From Micromonospora siamensis (GTDB lineage Bacteria > Actinomycetota > Actinomycetes > Mycobacteriales > Micromonosporaceae): DNA of 64,000 nt. Within the stretch, counting starts at the first letter, position 1; every line of letters starts with the position of its first letter. The stretch is from the NCBI RefSeq assembly GCF_900090305.1, contig NZ_LT607751.1:1364001-1428000 (forward strand), given 5' to 3'. The notes under the pieces are model-generated. The model ran no database searches. It worked only from the letters and a program-made list of their open reading frames with translations, and was not told the DNA's origin. This document shows positions 31,792 to 40,280 of this stretch, piece by piece. The position numbers were made by a program, and so were the translations under genes.

Positions 31792-32502
31792 TCAGCTCGC
31801 CACGCAGACGGGTGTCGCGGCCCGGTCGACCAGGTCCAGGACCTCGGTGAGCGAGTGCAGCACCGGGCCCGTCCAGTCGGGCTCGGCGTCGAAGACCAGG
31901 TGCCCGGCCAGGTCCGGGGTGATCAGCCGGACGGCCGTCAGGCCGGCGTGCTGCGCACCCGTCAGCTCCCGGCTGCCGCCGTCGCCGACGTACAGGCACT
32001 GGCCGGGTTCCAGCCCGAGCCGCCGGCACGCCGCCAGATAGAGCGCCGGGTCCGGCTTGCAGCGGCCCACCTGCACCGAGAAGACCCGCACGTCGAGCAG
32101 GGGCGCGACGGCCAGCTGCGGCAGGAACGCCGGCAGCTCGTGGGTGCAGTCGCTGACCAGCCCGGTGCGTACGCCCCGGCGGCGCAGCGCCGCGAGCACC
32201 GGCACGGCGTCGGCGCGCAGCCGGGTGTCGGCGCGTACCGCCAGGTGGCGGGAGGCCACCGCCGCGCGGACCGCGCTCGCCGACGGGCGTACGCCGACCT
32301 GCGCGCACACCCAGCGCAGGCACGCCTCGGCGTCGCCCAGCGAGCCGCTGGCCCGCCGGTAGTAGGTGCGGTCGAGCACCTCGGCCAGCCGCTCCGGGGA
32401 GCAGCCCAGCAGCTCGGCGGTGGCCCGGTGCGCCCCGCCCCGCCGCACGGCACTGGTCAGCGTGCCGAAGAAGTCGAAGAGCACCGCCTGGTAGCTGGGC
32501 AT
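31792..32502 (-). CDS. HAD-superfamily hydrolase (236 aa)
   Basis: ATG at 32502, GGAGG 10 nt upstream. HAD motifs: I, FDFFGTLT (nucleophile Asp present but the usual second Asp is Phe); II, VSDCTHE; III, GRCKPDPALY; IV, VGDGGSRELTGA. Cap domain of helices between I and II. Loss of the general acid/base Asp argues against ordinary phosphatase chemistry and towards dehalogenase-like or weak activity. Substrate unknown. Convergent with the preceding gene. Confidence 0.85.
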   Translation of the reverse strand: MPSYQAVLFDFFGTLTSAVRRGGAHRATAELLGCSPERLAEVLDRTYYRRASGSLGDAEACLRWVCAQVGVRPSASAVRAAVASRHLAVRADTRLRADAVPVLAALRRRGVRTGLVSDCTHELPAFLPQLAVAPLLDVRVFSVQVGRCKPDPALYLAACRRLGLEPGQCLYVGDGGSRELTGAQHAGLTAVRLITPDLAGHLVFDAEPDWTGPVLHSLTEVLDLVDRAATPVCVAS

Positions 32503-32612
32503 GGGGGAGCGCCTCCGGGCGGTCGAGGGGGTGTCGCCGGCGCGGACGCGCATGATCGTAACGGAGTGCTGACGATCCGTGTTGTCCCCTGGTCGTGTGA
32601 GGATTGCTCCCC

Positions 32613-33569
32613 GTGCAGCCAATCCAGCCCCGCCCGCCGGTCGACCCGCTGACCGGTGCCGCCCTCCTGCTCGCCGTGGTCGCCGTCTCGTCCTCGGGGC
32701 CGCTGATCGCGTTCGCCGCCGCGCCCGCCCTGGCCATCGCCTTCTGGCGCAACACCCTCGCGGTCGGTGTGCTCGGCCCGTTCTCACTGGTCCGGCGGCG
32801 CGCCGAGTTCCGCTCGCTGACCGTGGGCGACGGCCGGCGGGAGGGCTGGTACTGCGTGCTCTCCGGGGTGGCGCTCGCCGCGCACTTCGCCACCTGGATG
32901 TCCGCGGTGCAGCTCACCTCGGTCGCCGCCGCGACTGCGCTGGGCGCCACGCAGCCGGTCTGGCAGGGGCTGATCGCGCGCTGGCAGGGGCGCCGGCTGC
33001 CGGGTGTGGTCTGGGTCGGCATCGGGGTGGCCGTGCTCGGCGCGGCCCTGGCCACCGGCGCCGACCTCACCGTGTCCGGCCGCGCGGTCGCCGGTGACCT
33101 GCTCGCGGTGGCCGGTGGGATGTTCGCCGCCGTCTACACCGCGTTCGGCGAACGGGCCCGGGTGGCGATCAGCACCACCACGTACACCACCATCTGCTAC
33201 GGCGTCTGCGGGCTGATCCTGCTGGTCGTGTGCCTGGCCACCGGCGTGCCGCTGGTCGGCTTCGACACCGGCACCTGGCTGGCGATCCTCGGCCTGGTGG
33301 CCGGCGCGCAGCTGCTCGGGCACTCGATGTTCAACTACGCGCTGCGCCGGATCTCCGCCACCACGGTCAGCGTGCTGATCCTGCTGGAGGTGCCGGGCGC
33401 GGCCCTGCTGGCCTGGGTCTGGCTGGGGCAGGCGCCCCGCCCGCTGGCGCTGCCCGGCCTGGCGATGCTGGTGGTCGGGGTGGTCGTGGTGGTGCTCGGC
33501 GGCGCCCGCGCGGTGCGCCGCGGCGCACCGGTGCCGCTCCCCGCCGACCCCGCCCCGCTCGCCGACTGA
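32613..33569 (+). CDS. EamA/DMT-superfamily transporter (318 aa)
   Basis: About ten TM helices in two EamA repeats (each about 140 residues); repeat ends show WQGLIARWQGRRLPGVVWVG and LEVPGAALLAWVWLGQAPRP, typical of RhaT/YdcZ-type drug/metabolite transporters. GTG at 32613 opens after GAGGAT 8 nt upstream, possibly a leaderless start. Direction and substrate unknown. Cytoplasmic membrane. Confidence 0.88.
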   Translation: MQPIQPRPPVDPLTGAALLLAVVAVSSSGPLIAFAAAPALAIAFWRNTLAVGVLGPFSLVRRRAEFRSLTVGDGRREGWYCVLSGVALAAHFATWMSAVQLTSVAAATALGATQPVWQGLIARWQGRRLPGVVWVGIGVAVLGAALATGADLTVSGRAVAGDLLAVAGGMFAAVYTAFGERARVAISTTTYTTICYGVCGLILLVVCLATGVPLVGFDTGTWLAILGLVAGAQLLGHSMFNYALRRISATTVSVLILLEVPGAALLAWVWLGQAPRPLALPGLAMLVVGVVVVVLGGARAVRRGAPVPLPADPAPLAD

Positions 33570-33620
33570 GCTTGCCGAAACGGCCGCCAGGCGGGCGTGG
33601 GGTCCGCGACAGTAGCGGTC

Positions 33621-35804
33621 ATGGGACGCGACGCCGGTGACGAGGGCGGGAGCGCCGTCACCCCGTCGGCCGAGTTCCCGCCGTTGCGGCCGGAGGAGGT
33701 CGACCGGCTGGGCCGGATCGGGCAACGCTGGCGCGGGCCCCGGCCTTCGGACGGACTGCCGGTCGACCCGACCCTGGACCGGTACCGGGGCCGACCGGCC
33801 GCGGGCCGGTCCGGCCGGCTCACGCCGATCGAGATGTTCGCCGTCGCGCCGCCTGAGCCGGCCGTCGCGCCGCCGGAGCAAGGCGGGGCGCCGGCCGGCG
33901 AGCTGATCGCCGGCGAACCGGCCAACCTGCCGCGCTCCCGGCCGGTCCGGGCGCTCACCCGGCTGCGCCGCGCGGTCGTCGGCCCGCCACTGCGCAGCTC
34001 GGCGGTGCTCTACGAGCGGATGCGCAAGCTGGTCGCCCTGCCGGTCCTCTCCTCCGACCTGCTCAGCTCGGTGGCGTACGGACCGGAGGCGATGCTGAGC
34101 GTGCTGGTGCTGGCCGGCGGTGGGGCGCTCGGCCTGTCGCTGCCGCTGGCCGCCGCGCTGGTGGTGCTGATGATCGCGGTCGGGATCTCCTACCGGCAGA
34201 CCATCCCGGCGTACCCGCACGGTGCCGGGTCGTACCTCGTGGCCTCGGACAACCTCGGCGCCGGGGCGGGACTGACCGCCGCCGCCGGGCTGATGCTCGA
34301 CTACGTGCTGACCGTGGCGGTGTCGGTGGCGGCCGGGGTGCACGCGGTCACCTCGGCGCTGCCGGGGCTGGCGCCGTTCACCGTGCCGCTCGGGGTGCTG
34401 GTGATCGTGGTGCTGCTCGCCGGCAACCTGCGCGGCGTGCGTACCGCCGGCAACATCTTCGTGCTGCCCACGTACGCCTTCGTGGTCGCGGTCCTGGCGC
34501 TGCTCGTGGCCGGCTGGCTGCGCGCGGCCGGGCGCGGGTTCGCGCCGGTGGCGCCGCCCCCGGTGCCGGCGGCCGAGGGGCTGGGCCTGCTGCTGGTGCT
34601 GCGGGCGTTCGCCTCCGGCGCGGTCTCGATGACCGGCATCGAGGCGGTCTCCAACGCGGTGCCGGCATTCCGGCCGGTCGAGTGGCGCAACGCCCGGACC
34701 ACGCTGGGCTGGATGGTCACGATGCTGGTGGTGCTCTTCGCCGGGCTGACCGGGCTGATCCACCTCGACGGCCTGGTGCCCCGGCCGGAGGAGACCATGC
34801 TGTCCCAACTGGGCCGGCTCACCTTCCCCACCGGCCCCTGGTACGCCCTGATCCAGGCGGCGACCGCGCTGATCCTGCTGCTGGCCGCGAACACCGCCTT
34901 CAACGACTTTCCCCGGCTGCTGTACTTCATGGCCCGCGACGGCCACGCGCCGCGCCGGTTCCTGCACATGGGGGACCGGCTGGCGTTCAGCAACGGGCTG
35001 CTGGCCCTCTCGGTCGCGGCGACGACGGTGTTCGTGGTGTTCGGCGGGCACACCGCGTCGTTGATCCCGCTCTACGCGGTCGGGGTGTTCCTCGCGTTCA
35101 CCCTCTCCCAGGCCGGGATGGTGGTGCACTGGCGCCGCCGGCCCGGGCCGGGGTCACGACGTCGGCTCGGGCTCAACGCGCTCGGCGCGACCCTGTCCGG
35201 GCTGGTGCTGCTGACCGCCGCGACCGCGAAGTTCGCCGAGGGCGCCTGGCTCATCGTGGTCGCCGTACCGCTGCTGGTGCTGCTGTTCCACCGGATCCAC
35301 CGGCACTACGCCACCCTGCACCGGGCCCTGGAGTTGCGTCCGCCGCCGGTCGGTCCCGCGCCCGCCGGTCCCGCGGAGGGCGAGGAACTGCCCCAGCAGG
35401 TACGCCACCTCGTGGTGGTGCCGGTGGCCCGGCTGAACCGGGCGTCGCTGCGTGCCCTGGCGTACGCGGCGTCGCTCGGTCAGCCGACGCTGGCGGTGCA
35501 CATCGCCCCGGAGGAGGCCGAGGCGGACCGGTTCCGGGAACAGTGGCGGGCCTGGGGTTCACACGTCCGGCTGGAGACGATCGTGTCGCCGTACCGGGCG
35601 GTGATCGGGCCGCTGGCGCACTACCTGGAGGCGTTGCACGCGGTTGGTCCGGAGCTGACGCTCACCGTGATCGTGCCGGAGGTGGTGCTGCGTCGGCGCT
35701 GGCACCGGCCGCTGCACAGCCGGGCCGAGCAGCGGCTGCGGGCCGCCCTGCGACCGCTGCCGCAGGTGGTGGTGACCAGCGTCCCGGTGCACCTCGTCGG
35801 CTAG
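33621..35804 (+). CDS. APC-superfamily amino acid/cation permease with C-terminal cytosolic domain (727 aa)
   Basis: Start chosen at ATG 33621; a GTG at 33597 adds 8 residues. After a long cytosolic N-terminus (about 115 residues), 12 TM helices begin around VALPVLSSDLLSSVAYG, with the APC marks PAYPHGAGSYLVASDNLG and FASGAVSMTGIEAVSNAVPAF. The last 200 residues form a soluble domain (HLVVVPVARLNRASLRALAYAASL...) with a USP-like strand pattern. Such proteins import amino acids or, in the KimA group, K+ under c-di-AMP control; the C-terminal domain would suit that, but it is inference. Confidence 0.87.
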   Translation: MGRDAGDEGGSAVTPSAEFPPLRPEEVDRLGRIGQRWRGPRPSDGLPVDPTLDRYRGRPAAGRSGRLTPIEMFAVAPPEPAVAPPEQGGAPAGELIAGEPANLPRSRPVRALTRLRRAVVGPPLRSSAVLYERMRKLVALPVLSSDLLSSVAYGPEAMLSVLVLAGGGALGLSLPLAAALVVLMIAVGISYRQTIPAYPHGAGSYLVASDNLGAGAGLTAAAGLMLDYVLTVAVSVAAGVHAVTSALPGLAPFTVPLGVLVIVVLLAGNLRGVRTAGNIFVLPTYAFVVAVLALLVAGWLRAAGRGFAPVAPPPVPAAEGLGLLLVLRAFASGAVSMTGIEAVSNAVPAFRPVEWRNARTTLGWMVTMLVVLFAGLTGLIHLDGLVPRPEETMLSQLGRLTFPTGPWYALIQAATALILLLAANTAFNDFPRLLYFMARDGHAPRRFLHMGDRLAFSNGLLALSVAATTVFVVFGGHTASLIPLYAVGVFLAFTLSQAGMVVHWRRRPGPGSRRRLGLNALGATLSGLVLLTAATAKFAEGAWLIVVAVPLLVLLFHRIHRHYATLHRALELRPPPVGPAPAGPAEGEELPQQVRHLVVVPVARLNRASLRALAYAASLGQPTLAVHIAPEEAEADRFREQWRAWGSHVRLETIVSPYRAVIGPLAHYLEALHAVGPELTLTVIVPEVVLRRRWHRPLHSRAEQRLRAALRPLPQVVVTSVPVHLVG

Positions 35805-35815
35805 GGCAAGGGCTG

Positions 35816-36121
35816 TCAGGCGTCGTGGACCTCGAGCACCCGGGTGGTGGGCGCGTCGTCGCCGAGCGCGGCGCGCAGCGCCACCCGCTCCGGGTCCACC
35901 AGGAACGCCTCGTAGCCGGCCCGCTCGGCGAACCGGATCAGGTGCACCTCGCTGCGCCCGTCCGCGGTCCGCAGCCGCCGTTCCAGCCGCCCCCGGTGCC
36001 GGCCGAGCAGGGCCAGCACCGCGTCCTCGTAGCGCCGGCCCGCCTGCACCCCGGCCATCTCCACCAGCGCGACCAGCAGCAGTTCCCCGCCGTCGTCGCC
36101 CGTTTCGTTCCCCGTCGTCAT
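35816..36121 (-). CDS. DUF1330-like dimeric alpha/beta-barrel protein (101 aa)
   Basis: Ferredoxin-fold monomer: strand LLLVALVEM, helix GRRYEDAVLALLGRHRGRLERRL, strand SEVHLIRFAERAGYEAFL, ending in a short acidic tail. Resembles DUF1330/EthD-like small proteins; no catalytic residue is evident. CATACT 7 nt before the ATG could be the -10 of a leaderless mRNA. Converges with the APC permease. Confidence 0.7.
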   Translation of the reverse strand: MTTGNETGDDGGELLLVALVEMAGVQAGRRYEDAVLALLGRHRGRLERRLRTADGRSEVHLIRFAERAGYEAFLVDPERVALRAALGDDAPTTRVLEVHDA

Positions 36122-36169
36122 GCCGGGAAGTATGGCAGCGCCGACCGGTTCCGGCGCTCCCGGAAACCG

Positions 36170-37015
36170 TCAGCCGTCGATGCCGACGGCCTTGGCGCTG
36201 GCCGTCCAGAGCCGCGCCGAAAGCGTCGGGTCGGCCGCCTTGCGCAACGGCCGGCGCAGCCGCCGGTCGGCGTAGTAGCCCCCGTCGACCAGCCGGGACG
36301 GGTCCTGCCCGGCCAGCCAGACCAGCGTCTCGGCGCCCTTCTCCGGGCTGCGGAACGGCAGCAGCCGCATCCCGAGGGCGACGAGCCGGCTGTCGGCGCC
36401 GAACCGGGTCCGCACCACCCCCGGGTGGAAGCAGTACGCCGGGATCTCCGGCCAGCGCCGGGCCGCCTCGGCGGTGAACAGGATGTTCGCCTGCTTGCTG
36501 GTGCCGTACGCGCGCATCGGCCGGTAGCCGCGCAGCTGGCCGTTGAGGTCCTCCGGGTCCAGTCGGCCGCTGCGGTGCGCGCCGGAGGCGGTGACCACGA
36601 TCCGGCCCACCCGGTCGGCGAGCAGGTTGCTCAGCAGGAACGGGGCCAGGTGGTTGGCCTGGATGGAGAGCTCGAAACCGTCGACCGTGGTGACCGGCTC
36701 CAGCACGATCGCCCCGGCGTTGTTGGCGAGCACGTCGATCCGGTCGTACGCGGCCCGCAGGTTCTCCGCCAGCCGGCGTACGTCGTCGAGCACCGCGAAG
36801 TCCGACCGGAACAGCTCGGGGCGCTCGCCGGAGGCCTCGCGTACCCGGTCGCCGGCGGCCTGTAGTCGGGCCGGGTCCCGGCCGACCAGCACCACCCGGT
36901 CGCCACGGCGGGCCAGTTCCTCCGCGGCGGCCAGGCCGATGCCGGAGCTGGCCCCGGTCACCACCACGGTCCGCCGCCCAGTGAGATCTTCCACAGGTCC
37001 ATTCACCCCGGTCAC
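36170..37015 (-). CDS. SDR-family oxidoreductase, retinol-dehydrogenase-like (281 aa)
   Basis: TGASSGIGLAAAEELARRGDRVVLVGRD (split over binding and cofactor loop, R at the NADP position), NNAG, IVVTASGAHR and YGTSK (Y-x3-K). The long form with ANHLAPFLLSNLL and a C-terminal extension (LARLRRPLRK-type basic segment, then ARLWTASAKAVG) matches light-dependent protochlorophyllide reductase/retinol dehydrogenase-like SDRs. GTG at 37015 is preceded by TAACCT at 6 nt. Substrate unknown. Confidence 0.88.
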   Translation of the reverse strand: MTGVNGPVEDLTGRRTVVVTGASSGIGLAAAEELARRGDRVVLVGRDPARLQAAGDRVREASGERPELFRSDFAVLDDVRRLAENLRAAYDRIDVLANNAGAIVLEPVTTVDGFELSIQANHLAPFLLSNLLADRVGRIVVTASGAHRSGRLDPEDLNGQLRGYRPMRAYGTSKQANILFTAEAARRWPEIPAYCFHPGVVRTRFGADSRLVALGMRLLPFRSPEKGAETLVWLAGQDPSRLVDGGYYADRRLRRPLRKAADPTLSARLWTASAKAVGIDG

Positions 37016-37021
37016 GGCACG

Positions 37022-37027
37022 AGGTTA
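37022..37027 (-). promoter_or_regulatory. -10 box TAACCT for leaderless SDR gene
   Basis: Minus-strand TAACCT, 6 nt before GTG 37015. Confidence 0.45.
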
Positions 37028-37120
37028 CCGTGGCGTCACAACGCCCTTTGGGATCGTTAAGTTCTCACATTCCGCCAGGTGGCGTCGGCGTGCCCGCCGG
37101 ACGCTGGAAGGAGCGCATCC

Positions 37121-38077
37121 ATGGCCGCTGTCGGTCGCCCCCGTCGGTCCTGCCTCGCCGTACCGGGTTCCAGCGTCAAGATGCTCGGCAAGGCCCAGGG
37201 CCTCCCGGCCGACCAGGTCTTCCTCGACCTGGAGGACGCAGTCGCCCCGCTGGCCAAGCCGGACGCCCGCAAGAACATCGTCGCCGCGCTCAACGAGGGC
37301 GACTGGGCGGGCAAGACCCGGGTGGTCCGGGTCAACGACCTGACCACCTCCTGGACCTATCGGGACGTCATCGAGGTGGTCGAGGGGGCGGGCGCCAACC
37401 TGGACTGCATCATGCTGCCCAAGGTGCAGAACGCTGGCCAGGTGCAGTGGCTGGACCTCACCCTTACCCAGATCGAGAAGACCCTGGGCCTTCCGGTCGG
37501 CAGGATCGGCATCGAGGCGCAGATCGAGAACGCCGCCGGCCTGGTGAACGTGGACGCGATCGCCGCCGCCTCGCCCCGGGTGGAGACCATCATCTTCGGC
37601 CCGGCCGACTTCATGGCCTCGATCAACATGAAGTCGCTGGTGGTGGGCGCGCTGATCCCGGACTACCCAGGCGACCCGTACCACTACATCCTGATGCGGA
37701 TCCTGATGGCCGCCCGGATGCACGACAAGCAGGCCATCGACGGCCCGTTCCTGCAGATCCGCGACGTCGACGCGTTCCGCGAGGTGGCGAAGCGTTCGGC
37801 GGCGCTCGGCTTCGACGGCAAGTGGGTGCTGCACCCGGGCCAGATCGACGCGGCGAACGAGGTGTACGCGCCGGCGCAGGCCGACTACGACCACGCCGAG
37901 CTCATCCTCGACGCGTACGAGCACTACACCTCGGAGGCGGGCGGCCGGCTCGGCGCGGTGATGCTCGGCGACGAGATGATCGACGAGGCGTCCCGCAAGA
38001 TGGCCCTGGTCATCTCCGCGAAGGGCCGGGCGGCCGGGATGACCCGTACCTCCACCTTCACCCCGCCGGAGCGGTGA
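37121..38077 (+). CDS. HpcH/HpaI-CitE family CoA lyase, malyl-CoA/beta-methylmalyl-CoA lyase-like (318 aa)
   Basis: ATG at 37121 follows GGAAGGAG. TIM-barrel CitE-type: RSCLAVPGSSVKMLGKA, VFLDLEDAVAP (metal-binding Glu-Asp), IMLPKVQNAGQVQWL, IEAQIENAAGLVNV (metal Glu) and FGPADFMASINM, ending with KWVLHPGQIDAANEVYAP. The long 318-residue form with DYPGDPYHYILMRILMAAR fits the malyl-CoA/beta-methylmalyl-CoA lyases of the ethylmalonyl-CoA pathway rather than citrate lyase beta. An acyl-CoA dehydrogenase (40281) and a MaoC hydratase (48303) of possibly the same route are nearby. Confidence 0.88.
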   Translation: MAAVGRPRRSCLAVPGSSVKMLGKAQGLPADQVFLDLEDAVAPLAKPDARKNIVAALNEGDWAGKTRVVRVNDLTTSWTYRDVIEVVEGAGANLDCIMLPKVQNAGQVQWLDLTLTQIEKTLGLPVGRIGIEAQIENAAGLVNVDAIAAASPRVETIIFGPADFMASINMKSLVVGALIPDYPGDPYHYILMRILMAARMHDKQAIDGPFLQIRDVDAFREVAKRSAALGFDGKWVLHPGQIDAANEVYAPAQADYDHAELILDAYEHYTSEAGGRLGAVMLGDEMIDEASRKMALVISAKGRAAGMTRTSTFTPPER

Positions 38078-38093
38078 CCCGGAACGCGTGACG

Positions 38094-38123
38094 CGGGCCG
38101 TCCCGGGCGACCGGGACGGCCCG
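38094..38123. terminator. Bidirectional terminator
   Basis: CGGGCCGTCCCGG (38094-38106) pairs with 38111-38123, loop GCGA, between converging genes. Confidence 0.8.
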
Positions 38124-38130
38124 TCGCACG

Positions 38131-38628
38131 TCAGGAGCCGGCGGTGCCGGTGTCCGACTGGCTGGCCGCCCAGATGAACAGGCCCGACAGGACGAGGGTG
38201 GCCACCACCGCGAGCGCGGTGGTGATCCAGCCGATGATGATGCCGGCCGTCGCGAAGCCCTCGCCGCCCTCGCCCCGCTCGCGGAGCTGCCGGCGCGACG
38301 TGTAGCCCAGGATCAGGCCGACGATGCCGAGGAAGCCGCCGAGGCCGTACGCGCAGAGCCCGAGCGCGGCGACGATCGACACCACCATCGAGGCGATGGC
38401 CAGCCCGTTCTGCGGCGGGTTCGGCCGGTAACCGGCCGGCGGATATCCCGGCGGCGGCTGACCGTACGGGTCGTAGGTGGATTTCGTGCCGGCGTACGGG
38501 TCGCCCGGCGCGGGCGGCTGCGGAACGGCGACGCCACCCATGGGCAGGGTCGGGTCGGCGGGCGGGGTGGAGTGCGGGCCGGGTGCGGCCGGCTCCGGCC
38601 AGCCGGCGTTGGGCGGGGGATAGCTCAT
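38131..38628 (-). CDS. DUF4190 membrane protein with Pro-rich N-terminus (165 aa)
   Basis: The first 75 residues are Pro/Gly/Tyr-rich ([19 protein letters not shown]), followed by two TM helices ([46 protein letters not shown]) joined by [23 protein letters not shown]. This is the common actinobacterial DUF4190 layout; role unknown. A second, shorter copy is at 39678. Confidence 0.85.
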   Translation of the reverse strand: MSYPPPNAGWPEPAAPGPHSTPPADPTLPMGGVAVPQPPAPGDPYAGTKSTYDPYGQPPPGYPPAGYRPNPPQNGLAIASMVVSIVAALGLCAYGLGGFLGIVGLILGYTSRRQLRERGEGGEGFATAGIIIGWITTALAVVATLVLSGLFIWAASQSDTGTAGS

Positions 38629-38891
38629 CTGTTCTTCGTCCGTTCCGGGTAGGGGTGCGCGCGGTCAGGGTAGCCATCGCCGGCACACCCGGGGCGTCCC
38701 CTTCCGAGTGCCGCGTTGCCCGGGGCACTTCCAGCGGGCAGGATCTCGGCATGGCACATGACGCGCGCGGCGCGGACCGGTCCGGTGGCCGCCCGAGGCG
38801 GGACGTCAGCCGCCCTGGCCTGGCCCGGCGCAGCCGTACGCCGGCCGGGGTGGGGCGCGACGAGCCCGCGCCGACGTCCGACCTGGTGACG

Positions 38892-39647
38892 ATGCGGCTC
38901 GACGGCCGGGTGGCCCTGGTGACCGGCGCGGGTAGCCCCGACGGCATCGGGTACGCGACCGCCCGGCGGTTGGCCGACCTGGGCGCCAAGGTCGCGATCG
39001 TCTCCACCACCCGGCGCATCCACGAGCGCGCCGAGGAGCTGGGGGTGACCGGCTTCGTCGCCGACCTGACCGACGAGTCGGAGGTGGGCGCGCTCGCCGA
39101 CGCGGTGACCGACCAACTCGGCGACGTCGAGGTGCTGGTCAACAACGCCGGGCTGGCCAGCCGGGCCAGCCCCGAGGTGCTCCGCCCGGTGACGCAGCTC
39201 AGCTACGACGAGTGGCGGGGGGAGATCGACCGGAACCTGACCACCGCGTTCCTGTGCAGCCGCGCCTTCACCGGCGGGATGGTCGAGCGGGGCTGGGGGC
39301 GGATCGTCAACCTGGCCGCCACCGCCGGCGCGGTGAACGCGCTGCCCACCGAGGCCGCGTACGCGGCGGCGAAGGCGGGCGTGGTGGGGTTGACCCGGGC
39401 GTTGGCGATGGAGACGGTCACCGACGGGGTGACCGTGAACGCGGTCGCGCCGGGCATCATCCACACGGCGGCCTCGACGCTGGTGGAGCTGAAGCAGGGC
39501 CACGGCACACCGGTCGGCCGGCCGGGTATGCCGGACGAGGTCGCCGCCGCCGTCGCCTTCCTCTGCTCGCCGGCCGCCTCGTACATCACCGGGCAGATGC
39601 TGGTGGTCGACGGCGGGAAGAGCGTCGGCGAGTCGCACTTCCGCTGA
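38892..39647 (+). CDS. SDR-family oxidoreductase, FabG-like (251 aa)
   Basis: ATG at 38892 starts [27 protein letters not shown]; longer in-frame starts (GTG 38886, ATG 38751 with AGGAT upstream) would add a basic disordered tail. TGxxxGxG is expanded to [10 protein letters not shown] as in InhA/FabG variants; NNAG, catalytic Ser in NLAATAG is replaced by Ala-Thr, and Y-x3-K is YAAAK. Ends [13 protein letters not shown]. The Ser position is therefore atypical. 3-oxoacyl reductase-like; substrate unknown. Confidence 0.85.
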   Translation: MRLDGRVALVTGAGSPDGIGYATARRLADLGAKVAIVSTTRRIHERAEELGVTGFVADLTDESEVGALADAVTDQLGDVEVLVNNAGLASRASPEVLRPVTQLSYDEWRGEIDRNLTTAFLCSRAFTGGMVERGWGRIVNLAATAGAVNALPTEAAYAAAKAGVVGLTRALAMETVTDGVTVNAVAPGIIHTAASTLVELKQGHGTPVGRPGMPDEVAAAVAFLCSPAASYITGQMLVVDGGKSVGESHFR

Positions 39648-39677
39648 CCGCCCGGCGTCCGCTGCCCGGCGCCGGGG

Positions 39678-40076
39678 TCAGCGGTACGTGCCGTGGTCGC
39701 CGGAGCCGGCCCAGAAGGCGAAGGCGATCCAGCCGCAGCAGGCGAGCAGCCCGAGCGCGGTGAAGACGTAACTGAGGATCAGGCCCCAGAAGGCGAGCTG
39801 TTCGCCCTCCTCCCCGGTCTGCCGGATCTGCCTCCGGGCCAGGTGGCCGAGGACGATCCCGGCGGGGGAGAAGAGGAAGGCGAAGACCAGGGACAGGACG
39901 GCCAGCACGTTCATGCCCGGCCTCGGTCCCCACTGTCCGGGGTGCTGCCCGTAGGGCGGGGGTGGTCCGTACGGCTGCCAGCCCGACGGTGGCTCGTACG
40001 GTGACGGCGGCTCGTCGCCGGCCCGCCCGTACGGAGGTGGCTGGTCCGGTCCGCCCGGTGCCGGTGGCTGGCCCAT
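39678..40076 (-). CDS. DUF4190 membrane protein, short paralogue (132 aa)
   Basis: Same plan as the gene at 38131: Pro/Tyr-rich N-terminus (GWQPYGPPPPYGQ), TM1 (VLAVLSLVFAFLFSPAGIVLG), HLARRQIRQTGEEGEQLA linker and TM2 (LILSYVFTALGLLACCGWIAFAF). ATG at 40076 follows GGAAGGGGTGG. Function unknown; the two copies flank the FabG-like SDR on the other strand. Confidence 0.85.
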   Translation of the reverse strand: MGQPPAPGGPDQPPPYGRAGDEPPSPYEPPSGWQPYGPPPPYGQHPGQWGPRPGMNVLAVLSLVFAFLFSPAGIVLGHLARRQIRQTGEEGEQLAFWGLILSYVFTALGLLACCGWIAFAFWAGSGDHGTYR

Positions 40077-40161
40077 GCTGCGTCCACCCCTTCCGCACGC
40101 TGCCGCCCACGGCGACGCCGCAGGTCAGGACCCCTTTCTCTTGCGGACGCTACCCGCAGCG

Positions 40162-40175
40162 GTGAACCTTTTCAC
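40162..40175. promoter_or_regulatory. GTGAA-N4-TTCAC palindrome
   Basis: Perfect 5-bp arms around CCTT, 86 nt upstream of the DUF4190 start on the minus strand and 24 nt upstream of the -35 of the acyl-CoA dehydrogenase promoter. Could be an operator for either gene; binding factor unknown. Confidence 0.3.
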
Positions 40176-40198
40176 AGCGGTTGTGTGTACCGGTCACC

Positions 40199-40242
40199 TT
40201 GGCCTCGCCGGGCGCGGGGTCGATACTGACCGAGCGTTCAGT
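40199..40242 (+). promoter_or_regulatory. Promoter with overlapping TetR-type operator for acyl-CoA dehydrogenase
   Basis: -35 TTGGCC (40199-40204), 17-bp spacer, -10 GATACT (40222-40227). The 18-bp dyad ACTGACCGAGCGTTCAGT (40225-40242) overlaps the -10 and probable start site; it has the ACCGnnCGnT core typical of TetR-family repressors that sense acyl-CoA in actinobacteria. Repression by occlusion is inferred. Confidence 0.65.
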
Positions 40243-40280
40243 TACCCATGAGTAATGCGCCGAATCCCCCGGAGGCTGAG

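Noticed and set aside
32784-35129. 781-codon minus-strand open frame under the EamA and APC transporter genes
   Set aside because: His/Arg/Gly-rich without any motif; it spans two well-supported plus-strand membrane proteins.
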